Source: Sphingobium abikonense NBRC 16140 (GTDB lineage Bacteria; Pseudomonadota; Alphaproteobacteria; Sphingomonadales; Sphingomonadaceae). Taken from it: 64,000 nucleotides of DNA. This document shows positions 25,248 through 33,248 of this stretch, piece after piece. Location: NCBI RefSeq assembly GCF_001598335.1, contig NZ_BCYT01000009.1, forward strand, positions 1-64,000. Direction: 5' to 3'. The notes under the pieces were generated by a model, which ran no database searches, was not told the DNA's origin, and saw only the letters and a program-made list of their open reading frames with translations. How positions within the stretch are numbered: position 1 is the stretch's first letter; each line of letters starts with the position of its first letter. The position numbers were made by a program, and so were the translations under genes.

Positions 25248-26069
25248 ATGAGTTTTGATAGAGGTCGCCGCGGCGGGCGCGGCAGGGATAAGCGCGACGG
25301 TTTCGGCGACGACAATTTCTACGATCAGGGCCGCGGCGGTTTTGGCGGTGGTGGTTTCGGCGGTGATCGCGGCGGCTTTGGCGGCGGCGGCGGTTTCGGC
25401 GGCGATCGTGGCGGTTTTGGCGGCGGTGACCGCAGCGGCTTCGGCGGCGGCGGCTTTGGCGGCGGCGGTGGTCGCGGCTTTGGCGGCGGCGGCGGCGGTG
25501 GTCGCGGCATGCCCGCGCAGGTCGTCGGCGAAGGCAAGGGCGTCGTCAAATTCTTCAACGGGCAAAAGGGCTTCGGCTTCATCGTTCGTGACGATGGCGG
25601 CGAAGACGTGTTCGTCCATATCAGCGCGGTGGAACAGGCCGGCCTCACGGGCCTGGCCGAAGGCCAGCCGCTCGGCTTCACGCTGGTCGATCGCGGCGGC
25701 AAGGTGTCGGCCACCGATCTGGTGATCGATGGCGAGCCTTTGCCGGTGACCGATCGCGCCCCCCCGCGCGAACCCCGCGCCGGCGGCTTCGGCAATGATC
25801 GCGGCGGCTTTGGCGGCGGCGATCGTGGCGGCCCCCAGCGCCAGCTGACCGGTGAACGCGCCAGCGGTACGGTGAAATTCTTCAACGCGATGAAGGGCTT
25901 TGGCTTCATTCAGCGCGATGACGGCCAGCCCGACGCCTTCGTCCACATCAGCGCCGTCGAACGCGCCGGCATGGCCGCCCTCAACGAAGGCGACCGCCTC
26001 GACTTCGAACTGGAAGTCGACCGTCGCGGCAAATATGCCGCGGTGAACCTCCAGTCGAAGGCCGACTGA
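25248..26069 (+). CDS. Double cold-shock-domain protein with Gly/Arg-rich N-terminus, 273 aa
   Basis: Residues 1-90 are a Gly/Phe/Arg/Asp low-complexity tract built from GGFGGDRGGFGGG-like units. Two cold-shock domains follow: residues about 95-160 (GVVKFFNGQKGFGFIVRDDGGEDVFVHIS) and about 205-270 (GTVKFFNAMKGFGFIQRDDGQPDAFVHIS), separated by a second short Gly-rich linker. Both have intact RNP1 (KGFGFI) and RNP2 (VFVHIS/AFVHIS) motifs. It should bind single-stranded RNA or DNA. The 279-base upstream gap allows a long 5' leader as in cold-shock mRNAs, with AGGG just before the ATG. A strong terminator follows. Confidence 0.93.
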   Translation: MSFDRGRRGGRGRDKRDGFGDDNFYDQGRGGFGGGGFGGDRGGFGGGGGFGGDRGGFGGGDRSGFGGGGFGGGGGRGFGGGGGGGRGMPAQVVGEGKGVVKFFNGQKGFGFIVRDDGGEDVFVHISAVEQAGLTGLAEGQPLGFTLVDRGGKVSATDLVIDGEPLPVTDRAPPREPRAGGFGNDRGGFGGGDRGGPQRQLTGERASGTVKFFNAMKGFGFIQRDDGQPDAFVHISAVERAGMAALNEGDRLDFELEVDRRGKYAAVNLQSKAD

Positions 26070-26115
26070 GCCAGCGCGAAAGACACATCCCTGTCACAAG
26101 GGAGAGGATGCGAAA

Positions 26116-26145
26116 GGGGCCGCTTGGAAGAGCGGCCCCTTTTTT
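26116..26145 (+). terminator. Rho-independent terminator of the cold-shock gene
   Basis: GGGGCCGCT pairs perfectly with AGCGGCCCC over the loop TGGAAG, followed by six T. Confidence 0.95.
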
Positions 26146-26227
26146 GTAAGTGGACGGTGAGACGGGATGCCGCGGCCCTATGGGCCGTCCTCCAGGGCGT
26201 GCATCAGCTGCCAAGGATCATAAACCG

Positions 26228-27913
26228 TCAGCGATAGCGATAGAGGCGGACGCGATAGACCTTGTTTTCGGCGGCGTCCGATGACGAGAGCCGCAGGGAT
26301 TGACCCTGGCCATTTTCGTCACCGTTCAGTCTTCTCCCGGCGGACATTTCTCCGTTCTTCAAGATTTGTTCGTCAATACTTTCAATCCCGACGATCGGCG
26401 GCCCGGGACGGTCCGTGGTGAAGCTGATCTGCATGTCGCCGGCCCCCAAGACGATAAACTCGTCCGGACCAGTCTGGAGGAACATAGCTGCGACGCGACT
26501 ATCGGGATCGACATTACCATCAGGTCCGTTCGCACGGACCATATTGACCATATAATCGCCGATCCGGCCCCGGCCCGTTCGTTGCGCCGACCCCTCCATG
26601 ATGACAGTCGAAATTTTTCCTTCCGCCTGGCTTTTAAGCACCAATGGCGCGAGTTGTTCGAGCTGGCCATAGAGCGCGCCGATCACAGGGTCGCCATCCC
26701 CACCAGTCCCCAGCCCGACGCTCGGATCTCCAGCCAGTTGCACGCCGCGCTCGTCAATGCCGAAGGGCGAGAAGCCGAAGCCGTTGAGCGCGCCGAAAGT
26801 GTAGAGGGCGTTGGCCGCACCGATCGCACCGCCCCGCGCTTCAGGCACAAACAATACATTGTCGGGCCGTCGATATTGCGAGGCCCAATAGGCATAATTG
26901 TCGAAATAAATGTCGGGCGCGAGGAAATCGAGCGCGGGCGCCCCTGCTTTCCATAGATCAATGGCGAAAGGCAGCGGGCCGCCCGAATTATACTGACCTG
27001 GCTCGTAATTGGGGCGAATCAGCGCCGCATTGGTGAACATAGGCAGCGGGTATTCCGCTTTCCCAGCGGCAGCGACTTGGTCGATATAGCGCGCATAGGA
27101 CCAAGACATGAAGAGGGAGTCCGTCATTCCGTCGTCACCAAAAACTTCAGTCCAGCTTCCCCTGCTTTGCCCTCCATTGGCTTCCCATGCGGCGCGCAAT
27201 TCTGGGTTCAGGCTTGCGCGGTGCTCGGTCAGGTAGGTCATCAACTCTGGGGGGACAGGCCCGGCGAAAGCCGCTTCGGCGTCGGGCGCGTGATCGCGCG
27301 ATTCGGGAATGACGCCAACCTCATTTTCGACCTGCACCATCAGCACGGTCTGGCGGGCGCCATCGACAGACTTCAAATGGCGCATCAGTTGCGCAAAAGC
27401 GCGCGCGTCAGCATCGCGAGCATTGGTGGAAAGAGTGGAAATACGTTCCGTCCCGCGTCCATCTGCAGTTTGCATCCGGGGGAAACGCTGCGTGTCGCGT
27501 TTCACCCATGATGGGACGTAGCTGGAAAAAGTGTTCTTCCAAGTCCCGAACCAAAGAAACACCAAGCGCAGGTCATGGTCGCGCGCACCTTGTATCAGGC
27601 CATCGACGTTGCTGAAATCAAATCGGCCTTCGACCGGTTCGATTGTTTCCCAGGCGATAGGAACCAGCACGGTGTTGAGGTTGTCACGGACAAGCAGCGG
27701 CCACTTCCGGCTGAAATGATCAAGACTGCTAGTGCTGCTGTTCTTGACCTCGCCACCCAGGACCAGGAAGGGCTTGTCATCCACGATCAGTTGGGTCGCA
27801 GCGCCCCGTCGCTCGAAATGCGGAAGACTTGATGGCTGGGGCGTGGCTGCCATACCGTGTGGAGCCGAACCCCATAGGCTGGCCAGCATGAACAGCGCGA
27901 TCATCTTTCGCAT
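26228..27913 (-). CDS. Secreted GH35-type beta-galactosidase, 561 aa
   Basis: This is a glycoside hydrolase of the GH35/GanA group with a C-terminal DUF5597-like domain. A signal peptide (MRKMIALFMLASLWGSAPHGMAA) precedes FLVLGGEVKNSSTSSL. The catalytic acid Glu is probably in LMVQVENEVG (about residue 220), and the nucleophile Glu in VLFVPEARGG (about residue 370). Residues 430-561 form the beta-rich end. ATG 27913 has GGAGAGGGG before it; the frame from TTG 27976 would cross the operator. Codon use is slightly less GC-rich than in neighbours. A LacI-type operator sits 24 bases upstream, so sugar-dependent repression is likely. Confidence 0.92.
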   Translation of the reverse strand: MRKMIALFMLASLWGSAPHGMAATPQPSSLPHFERRGAATQLIVDDKPFLVLGGEVKNSSTSSLDHFSRKWPLLVRDNLNTVLVPIAWETIEPVEGRFDFSNVDGLIQGARDHDLRLVFLWFGTWKNTFSSYVPSWVKRDTQRFPRMQTADGRGTERISTLSTNARDADARAFAQLMRHLKSVDGARQTVLMVQVENEVGVIPESRDHAPDAEAAFAGPVPPELMTYLTEHRASLNPELRAAWEANGGQSRGSWTEVFGDDGMTDSLFMSWSYARYIDQVAAAGKAEYPLPMFTNAALIRPNYEPGQYNSGGPLPFAIDLWKAGAPALDFLAPDIYFDNYAYWASQYRRPDNVLFVPEARGGAIGAANALYTFGALNGFGFSPFGIDERGVQLAGDPSVGLGTGGDGDPVIGALYGQLEQLAPLVLKSQAEGKISTVIMEGSAQRTGRGRIGDYMVNMVRANGPDGNVDPDSRVAAMFLQTGPDEFIVLGAGDMQISFTTDRPGPPIVGIESIDEQILKNGEMSAGRRLNGDENGQGQSLRLSSSDAAENKVYRVRLYRYR

Positions 27914-27936
27914 GAAGCCCCTCTCCGGATCATTTG

Positions 27937-27950
27937 TGTTATCGTTACCA
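27937..27950. promoter_or_regulatory. LacI-family operator before the GH35 gene
   Basis: TGTTATCGTTACCA fits the TGNTANCGNTANCA pattern with a central CG, the typical LacI/GalR half-site arrangement. It ends 23 bases before the GH35 ATG. The only LacI gene in the window is at 34741; whether it acts here is unknown. Confidence 0.65.
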
Positions 27951-28218
27951 TTACACGGAGCGTTAGATGATTCCAATATGTAATCGGGTGAAGTTATGCG
28001 GGAACCGGACCCTGAAGTTCAGGGGAATACGCAGGGCGGCATGTCCCCCAACCCCTACCCCTCACGACCCCGGCGGGATTGGGCTTCGCGTTGGTTGACG
28101 GCGCGGATTTTGGCGTGGGCGCGGCTCAAGTCGCTGTCGTGTGCGCGGCGGGCCGGGGTGGGCTGGGTCGCGGGCAGCGATGCGCCGGGCGTGCGGCGGG
28201 CCGGTTGCTGGCGGTCGG
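27951..28218. other. Gap upstream of GH35, with a short palindrome
   Basis: No gene is supported. The palindrome CCCTGAA-G-TTCAGGG at 28010-28024 is perfect but has no T-run on either strand. Forward open frames here are shadows of the GC-rich sequence. Confidence 0.4.
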
Positions 28219-28461
28219 TCATCGCCGGGATGTCGCCGGCGGCAACTGGCGCGCGACGTGCGAGGCGGAGCGGACGACTTCGCCCTGGATGAGTTTGCCC
28301 TTCATCAATCCGCGCAGCGTGTCGGCGTCGCGCGGGTCCAGCATCACGACGCGCACGCCGCCCGATTGCAGCGGTTCGATCACCGAAATGCGCAGCGCAT
28401 GGCTGGCGCACAGGGCCGTGACCGCTTCGGGCGTGCCATTGACGTTGATCGCGCGGCTCAT
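28219..28461 (-). CDS. Small conserved-looking protein, 80 aa
   Basis: I do not recognise a named family. The product begins MSRAINVNGTPEAVTALCASHALRI and continues with VIEPLQSGGVRVVMLDPRDADTLRGLMKGKLIQGEVVR, a compact alpha/beta pattern without membrane segments. It overlaps the preceding small gene by four bases (ATGA), a strong sign of a coupled pair. The tail (ARQLPPATSRR) is short and basic. Confidence 0.7.
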   Translation of the reverse strand: MSRAINVNGTPEAVTALCASHALRISVIEPLQSGGVRVVMLDPRDADTLRGLMKGKLIQGEVVRSASHVARQLPPATSRR

Positions 28462-28667
28462 GCCCGCACCTCCACATGCGCGGCGAGCGTGAAGGTCGCC
28501 GTGCCATCGGCCCGTTCCGACCTGTAGGGATGAGGATGCTGGCGAATGCGCTGATTAAAATCAGCGGCCGAGCGACGATGGGCGGAAGATATTTCGGGCG
28601 TGGGCGCGCTCTGGTAGCGGATCAGTTCTTCCTGTTCGCGCTTCAATAGATAATTGAGATCGTCCAA
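28458..28667 (-). CDS. Small protein, 69 aa, first of a coupled pair
   Basis: The product starts MDDLNYLLKREQEELIRYQSAPTPE, a charged helix, and continues with SSAHRRSAADFNQRIR and a beta-like end (ADGTATFTLAAHVEVRA). It has no signal peptide or membrane segment and I know no function for it. The stop overlaps the start of the next small gene. The pair lies 134 bases downstream of the histidine kinase in the same direction, but the gap suggests its own promoter. Confidence 0.7.
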   Translation of the reverse strand: MDDLNYLLKREQEELIRYQSAPTPEISSAHRRSAADFNQRIRQHPHPYRSERADGTATFTLAAHVEVRA

Positions 28668-28800
28668 TATTTGGCTCCTCAGCTGGCAAGCGGGAGCACT
28701 ATGGTCTCTCTGTCACGGCGAATGCTTGCGGCATGGGTCGCGCGATGGCGATGATATAGCATAATAGTGGGGATATGTCGCCCTTTTAAATCGGGCGACG

Positions 28801-30177
28801 TCAGGCGGGCAGCACCAGGCTGGCCTCCAGCCCCCCTTCCGCGCGGTTGGCAAGGCGCAGTTCGCCATGATGTTCGGTCATGATCGCACGGACGAGGGCG
28901 AGGCCGAGGCCCGCGCCGCCCGTCTCGCGGTTGCGCGAGCCTTCCAGCCGGGTGAAGGGTTCGAGCATTTCGGCCATGCGGTCCTGCGCGATGCCGGGGC
29001 CTTCGTCCGCGACGGTGATGCGCACCTGGCCGGGCTCATGGGCCACGCTGACATGGGCGCGGTCGCCATAGACGATGGCGTTTTCGATGAGGTTGCGCAG
29101 CGCGCGGCGGATCTGTTGCGGGCGGACCAAGGCGACGGCGCGGGCGCTGTCGGCCAGGGTGACGGGCGATCCCAGCTCGATAAAATCCTCCACCACCGCG
29201 TCCGCCAGCGCCGACAGGTCGACCTTTTGCGGGCTTTCGGCGCTGCGGCCGGCGCGGGCGAGCGAGAGGATATCCTCCAGCATGCGGTTCATTTCCTCGA
29301 TCGTGTCGGACATGCGCGCGCGCTCGGCGTCGTCCTCCACCGATTCGGTGCGCACGCGCAGCGAGGCGAGCGGGGTGCGCAAATCATGGCCGATCGCGCC
29401 CAGCATCCGGTCCTTTTCATCCAGCATCGCGATGATGCGCGCGCGCATGGCGTTGAAGGCCATGGTGAGATCGCGCACGTCGCCCGGCCCGCGTTCGTCC
29501 ACGGGGTCGGCCGCGCCGGTGCGGGCGAATTGCTGGGCCGAGGCGGTCAGCTGGCGCAGCGGACGCGCGAGGCGGCGGCCGATCCAGAGCAAGGGCGCGA
29601 GCACGATGATGTAGAGGATGAGCGTCTGCCCCGCCAGCCAGCCGCCAAAGCGCGGCGGGCGGTTGCCGATGCGCCCTTCGACCAGCAGCCACCGGCCCGC
29701 ATCATATTCCACGGCCAGTTGCAGCCGGCCGACGCGGCGGTCATCGGGCGCCTCCCCCTGGCGCAGGCGCAGCCTTTCCCAGCGGCGCAGCGGCATGACG
29801 CGGCTGTCCTCCGCCGCGATCACCTGGCGCACGGTGAGGCCCATATCCGCCAGCATGTCGCGCGCGCGGTCCGCGACATCGGGCCGGGGCTTGCCGCCGA
29901 GCGTGGGCTGAGTGGAGAGGAAACGGGCCGCGCGCGTCTGGCGCCGGTCGGGGCGGCCATCTCGCGCGGTGGCGCGCTCGGGCGTGCGATCGGCGCGCTG
30001 ATCGAGCGCGGTCACGACGCGATAGGCGAGCGGCGCGGTCTGGCCCGTCAGTGTCAGCCGGTTGCGTTCGCGCAGCAGCAGGCCGAAATTGATCGCCTGC
30101 GCGACGAACAGCGCCAGCGCGACCAGCAGGATGACCTGCCCGACCAGGCTTTGCGGCCAGAGGCGGCGTATCGTCAT
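28801..30177 (-). CDS. Sensor histidine kinase, EnvZ-like, 458 aa
   Basis: An N-terminal membrane helix (LVGQVILLVALALFVAQAINFGLLL), an Arg-rich periplasmic region of about 150 residues and a second helix (GQTLILYIIVLAPLLWIGRRL) precede a HAMP domain. The HisKA box has GAIGHDLRTPLASLRVRTE with the phosphorylated His. The ATPase domain has LRNLIENAIVYGD (N box), VADEGPGI (G1) and GGAGLGLALVRAIM (G2). It follows the response regulator gene by 10 bases and is its certain partner. The signal is unknown; the EF-hand gene just beyond may be a target or a sensor partner. Confidence 0.95.
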   Translation of the reverse strand: MTIRRLWPQSLVGQVILLVALALFVAQAINFGLLLRERNRLTLTGQTAPLAYRVVTALDQRADRTPERATARDGRPDRRQTRAARFLSTQPTLGGKPRPDVADRARDMLADMGLTVRQVIAAEDSRVMPLRRWERLRLRQGEAPDDRRVGRLQLAVEYDAGRWLLVEGRIGNRPPRFGGWLAGQTLILYIIVLAPLLWIGRRLARPLRQLTASAQQFARTGAADPVDERGPGDVRDLTMAFNAMRARIIAMLDEKDRMLGAIGHDLRTPLASLRVRTESVEDDAERARMSDTIEEMNRMLEDILSLARAGRSAESPQKVDLSALADAVVEDFIELGSPVTLADSARAVALVRPQQIRRALRNLIENAIVYGDRAHVSVAHEPGQVRITVADEGPGIAQDRMAEMLEPFTRLEGSRNRETGGAGLGLALVRAIMTEHHGELRLANRAEGGLEASLVLPA

Positions 30178-30187
30178 GCCCGGCGCA

Positions 30188-30910
30188 TCACAATTTACGC
30201 ACTTCGGCCGACAGGGTGTAGCCGCCGCCCCAGACGGTCTTGATCAGGGTGGGATTCTTGGGATCCGGCTCGATCTTCTTGCGCAGGCGGCTGATCTGGT
30301 TGTCGATCGCGCGGTCGAAGGCGTTGGCCTCCCGCCCCTGGGTGATGTCGAGCAGCTGGTCGCGGCTCAGCACCTGATTGGGGCGCGTGGCAAAGGCGAG
30401 CATCAGATTATATTCGGCGGTCGACAGCGGCAGCGACACGCCTTCGCTGTCGACCAGCGTGCGTTCCTGCGATTTGAGCAGCCAGCCGGCAAAGGCGTAG
30501 GTCGCGCCATCGGGCGCGGTGACGCGCTGGCCGCCGCTGGCGACCCGGCGAAAGATCACCTTGATGCGGGCGACCAGCTCGCGCGGCGAAAAGGGTTTGA
30601 GGACATAATCGTCCGCGCCCATTTCCAGGCCGACGATGCGGTCCGTCTCCTCCGATTTCGCGGTAAGCAGGATGACCGGTATCTCGCTGGTTTCGCGGAT
30701 ATGGCGGCAGAGCGACAGGCCGTCCTCGCCCGGCATCATGATGTCGAGGATGACAAGGTCGATGGCGTTGGCGTTGAGCCGCACCCGCGCCTCCGCCGCG
30801 CTGTCGACGGCGGTGACGCGAAAGCCGTTGCGCGACAGATATTGCGCCAGCGGTTCGCGGATCGAACGCTCGTCATCGACGAGCAGGAGATGGGGACGGT
30901 CGCTCATCAT
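30188..30910 (-). CDS. OmpR-family response regulator, 240 aa
   Basis: The receiver domain holds LLLVDDERSIREPL (acidic pocket), VILDIMMPGEDG (phospho-Asp), ILLTAKSEE (Thr) and DYVLKPFSPRELV (Lys). The winged-helix DNA-binding domain holds LSTAEYNLMLAFATRPNQVLSRDQLLD, RAIDNQISRLRKKIEPDP and IKTVWGGGYTL. It is the first gene of a two-gene operon with the kinase. ATG 30910 and ATG 30907 are both possible starts. Confidence 0.95.
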   Translation of the reverse strand: MMSDRPHLLLVDDERSIREPLAQYLSRNGFRVTAVDSAAEARVRLNANAIDLVILDIMMPGEDGLSLCRHIRETSEIPVILLTAKSEETDRIVGLEMGADDYVLKPFSPRELVARIKVIFRRVASGGQRVTAPDGATYAFAGWLLKSQERTLVDSEGVSLPLSTAEYNLMLAFATRPNQVLSRDQLLDITQGREANAFDRAIDNQISRLRKKIEPDPKNPTLIKTVWGGGYTLSAEVRKL

Positions 30911-30938
30911 GCCTGTCTGTCACGGGTTGGTCATGGTT

Positions 30939-30969
30939 GGAAGGGCGAAGGGAGTGCCTTCGCCCTTCC
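30939..30969. terminator. Perfect 13-base inverted repeat between EF-hand and regulator genes
   Basis: GGAAGGGCGAAGG and CCTTCGCCCTTCC face each other over five bases. There is no T-run on either strand. It sits behind the EF-hand gene and upstream of the regulator gene, so it may end the first transcript or shape the leader of the second. Confidence 0.55.
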
Positions 30970-31038
30970 GGGGCGGGGTGGCGCGCGCTGCCGGGGGAGA
31001 GGAGCCCGGCAAGGCAGCGCCGCCCGCCATCACGGCGA

Positions 31039-31659
31039 TCAATTCTGGGCGGATGCCTTGCGGTCCTTCCACGCGGCGCGCATCGCCTGGCGGCCCGCCT
31101 TCATTTCGTCGGCGGTGACATAGCCATCCTTGTTGCTGTCTGCCCGATCGAACATGGCGAGCGCGCCGGCCGTGAATTCGGCCTTGGTGACGGTGCCGTC
31201 CTTGTTGGCGTCACTCATGGCGCCGCCGTGGCGCATCATGCCGCGATGATGGCGCTTGCCCATGTGACGGCGGCCTTCGCCCTTGCCCATTTCGGCGCGC
31301 TTGTCGGCGCGGGCCTGCTGGCCGGCGGCGAGTTCGGCCTTGCTGAGCTGGCCATTCTTGTCGGTGTCGAGCCGGGCGAAGCGTTCGTCCATGCGCTGCT
31401 GGCGCTTGAGATCGCGATCCTTTGAGGTCAGCTGCCCGTCCTTGTCGACGTCCATTTTGGCAAAGCGGGCATCGAGCGCGGTGGTGAGTTCAGCCTTGCT
31501 GATCTTGCCATCCTTGTTCGCGTCGGCCTGCATCATCATGCCGCCGCGCGGTCCACGGGGGCCGTCTGCGCCGGGCTGGGCCGATGCGACATGGGTGGCG
31601 GCGAGTCCGCCGACGAAGAGTGATCCGACCGCGACGGTGGTGAAAAATTGGCGAAGCAT
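31039..31659 (-). CDS. Exported EF-hand protein with five calcium loops, 206 aa
   Basis: A signal peptide (MLRQFFTTVAVGSLFVGGLAATHVASA) precedes five EF-hand-type loops: ADANKDGKISKAEL, DVDKDGQLTSKDRD, DTDKNGQLSKAEL, DANKDGTVTKAEF and DSNKDGYVTADEM. Between the third and fourth is a His/Met/Arg-rich stretch (GRRHMGKRHHRGMMRHGGAM) that could bind other metals. It is a likely periplasmic Ca-binding protein. ATG 31659 has AAGGAA before it; the eight earlier codons are ignored. It lies just upstream of the two-component genes in the same direction, which suggests shared regulation. Confidence 0.92.
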   Translation of the reverse strand: MLRQFFTTVAVGSLFVGGLAATHVASAQPGADGPRGPRGGMMMQADANKDGKISKAELTTALDARFAKMDVDKDGQLTSKDRDLKRQQRMDERFARLDTDKNGQLSKAELAAGQQARADKRAEMGKGEGRRHMGKRHHRGMMRHGGAMSDANKDGTVTKAEFTAGALAMFDRADSNKDGYVTADEMKAGRQAMRAAWKDRKASAQN

Positions 31660-31862
31660 ATCTGTTTCCTTGGCTTGGTTCATCCGAACGAGGCCGATGC
31701 CGCGTCCTTGATGACCCTTATGGAAACAATGTGTCCCGCAACTTTGTCAGTCCAGCGGCGAATTTGTCGCGAAATGTAACGGGTAAGCGGCTTCGGGGAG
31801 CGCCATTATGTCGGGTGGGTCGAGGGGGGCCGCGATGAGGCTGCCCCTCCCCCCTTGCACGA

Positions 31863-33080
31863 TCAGCGGTCGCGGCGTCCGAGCAGGCGAAGCCGCAGCG
31901 CGTTCAGCTTGATGAAGCCCGCTGCGTCACGCTGGTCATAGGCGCCCGCATCATCCTCGAACGTCACGACCTTTTCACTGTAGAGCGAATAAGGCGATTT
32001 GCGGCCGACGACATACACGCCGCCCTTGTAGAGCTTGAGGCGAACGGTGCCCGTCACCTTTTCCTGGCTATGGTCGATCGCGGCCTGCAGCATCTCGCGC
32101 TCAGGGCTGAACCAGAAGCCGTTATAGATGAGCTCGGCGTAGCGCGGCGCGAGTTCGTCCTTCAGATGCGCAGCGCCCCGGTCGAGCGTCAACTGCTCGA
32201 TGCCGCGATGGGCGAGATGATAGATGGTGCCGCCCGGCGTTTCGTACATGCCGCGCGACTTCATGCCGACGAAGCGGTTTTCGACGAGATCGAGGCGGCC
32301 GATGCCATGTTTGCGGCCATAGTCGTTCAATGTTTCGAGCAATGTGGCTGGCGACATGCCGACGCCGTTGATCGCGACGCCATCGCCACGTTCGAAGTCG
32401 ATGGTGATATATTCCGGCGCGTCGGGCGCATCCTCCGGGTTCACCGTGCGCGAATAGACATAGTCCGGGGTTTCCTCCCACGGGTCCTCCAGCACTTTGC
32501 CTTCCGACGAGGTATGCAGCATGTTGGCGTCGGTCGAAAACGGACTTTCGCCGCGCTTGTCACGGGGAATGGGAATCTGGTGCTTTTCGGCGAACTCGAT
32601 GAGTTTGGTGCGGCTGGTCAGATCCCATTCGCGCCAGGGCGCGATCACCTTGATGTCGGGCGACAGGGCATAATAGCCCAGTTCGAAGCGGACCTGGTCA
32701 TTGCCCTTGCCGGTCGCGCCGTGGGAAACGGCATCCGCGCCGACCTGTCTCGCGATCTCGATCTGCCGCTTGGCGATCAGCGGGCGGGCGATCGACGTGC
32801 CGAGCAGATACAGCCCCTCATAGAGCGCGTTGGAGCGCATCATCGGGAAGACATAGTCCTTCACGAACTCTTCGCGCAGGTCGTCGATGAAGATATGCTC
32901 TTCCTTGACGCCCATCAGCCGGGCCTTGGCGCGCGCTGGCTCAAGCTCTTCGCCCTGCCCCAGATCTGCGGTGAAGGTCACGACTTCGCAGCCATAGGTC
33001 TGTTGCAACCATTTCAAAATCACGCTGGTGTCGAGGCCGCCGGAAAAGGCGAGGACGATGCGATTGATCTTTTCGGTCAT
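31863..33080 (-). CDS. argG: Argininosuccinate synthase, 405 aa
   Basis: ArgG joins citrulline and aspartate using ATP in arginine synthesis. The N-type ATP pyrophosphatase motif is [15 protein letters not shown]. Other marks are [56 protein letters not shown] and [18 protein letters not shown]. Length and ends are standard. It is monocistronic, with a terminator hairpin of the next gene about 100 bases upstream. Confidence 0.98.
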   Translation of the reverse strand: MTEKINRIVLAFSGGLDTSVILKWLQQTYGCEVVTFTADLGQGEELEPARAKARLMGVKEEHIFIDDLREEFVKDYVFPMMRSNALYEGLYLLGTSIARPLIAKRQIEIARQVGADAVSHGATGKGNDQVRFELGYYALSPDIKVIAPWREWDLTSRTKLIEFAEKHQIPIPRDKRGESPFSTDANMLHTSSEGKVLEDPWEETPDYVYSRTVNPEDAPDAPEYITIDFERGDGVAINGVGMSPATLLETLNDYGRKHGIGRLDLVENRFVGMKSRGMYETPGGTIYHLAHRGIEQLTLDRGAAHLKDELAPRYAELIYNGFWFSPEREMLQAAIDHSQEKVTGTVRLKLYKGGVYVVGRKSPYSLYSEKVVTFEDDAGAYDQRDAAGFIKLNALRLRLLGRRDR

Positions 33081-33182
33081 GGAGCGGCGACTCTTTCTGA
33101 TGGAAATGGCGCGTCAAGGGATGCGCGCGCCCGGTATCAGCCATGCTGGAAAAGCGCAACCGGACTGGCGGAAACGCACGGC

Positions 33183-33211
33183 AAAAAGGCCGGGCATGCG
33201 GCCCGGCCTTT
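33183..33211 (-). terminator. Bidirectional-looking hairpin terminator upstream of argG
   Basis: AAAGGCCGGGC faces GCCCGGCCTTT over a short loop. Read leftward it ends in five T, and it lies downstream of the 346-aa hypothetical gene, which it should terminate before argG. Confidence 0.8.
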
Positions 33212-33248
33212 GTTGTTCTCTTCGTCTAGTGTGATGGAAAGCCGCCGG

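Noticed and set aside
25119..25946. Antisense frame rich in Ala/Glu/Lys opposite the cold-shock gene
   Set aside because: It merely mirrors the GGC-repeat tract of the Gly-rich N-terminus.
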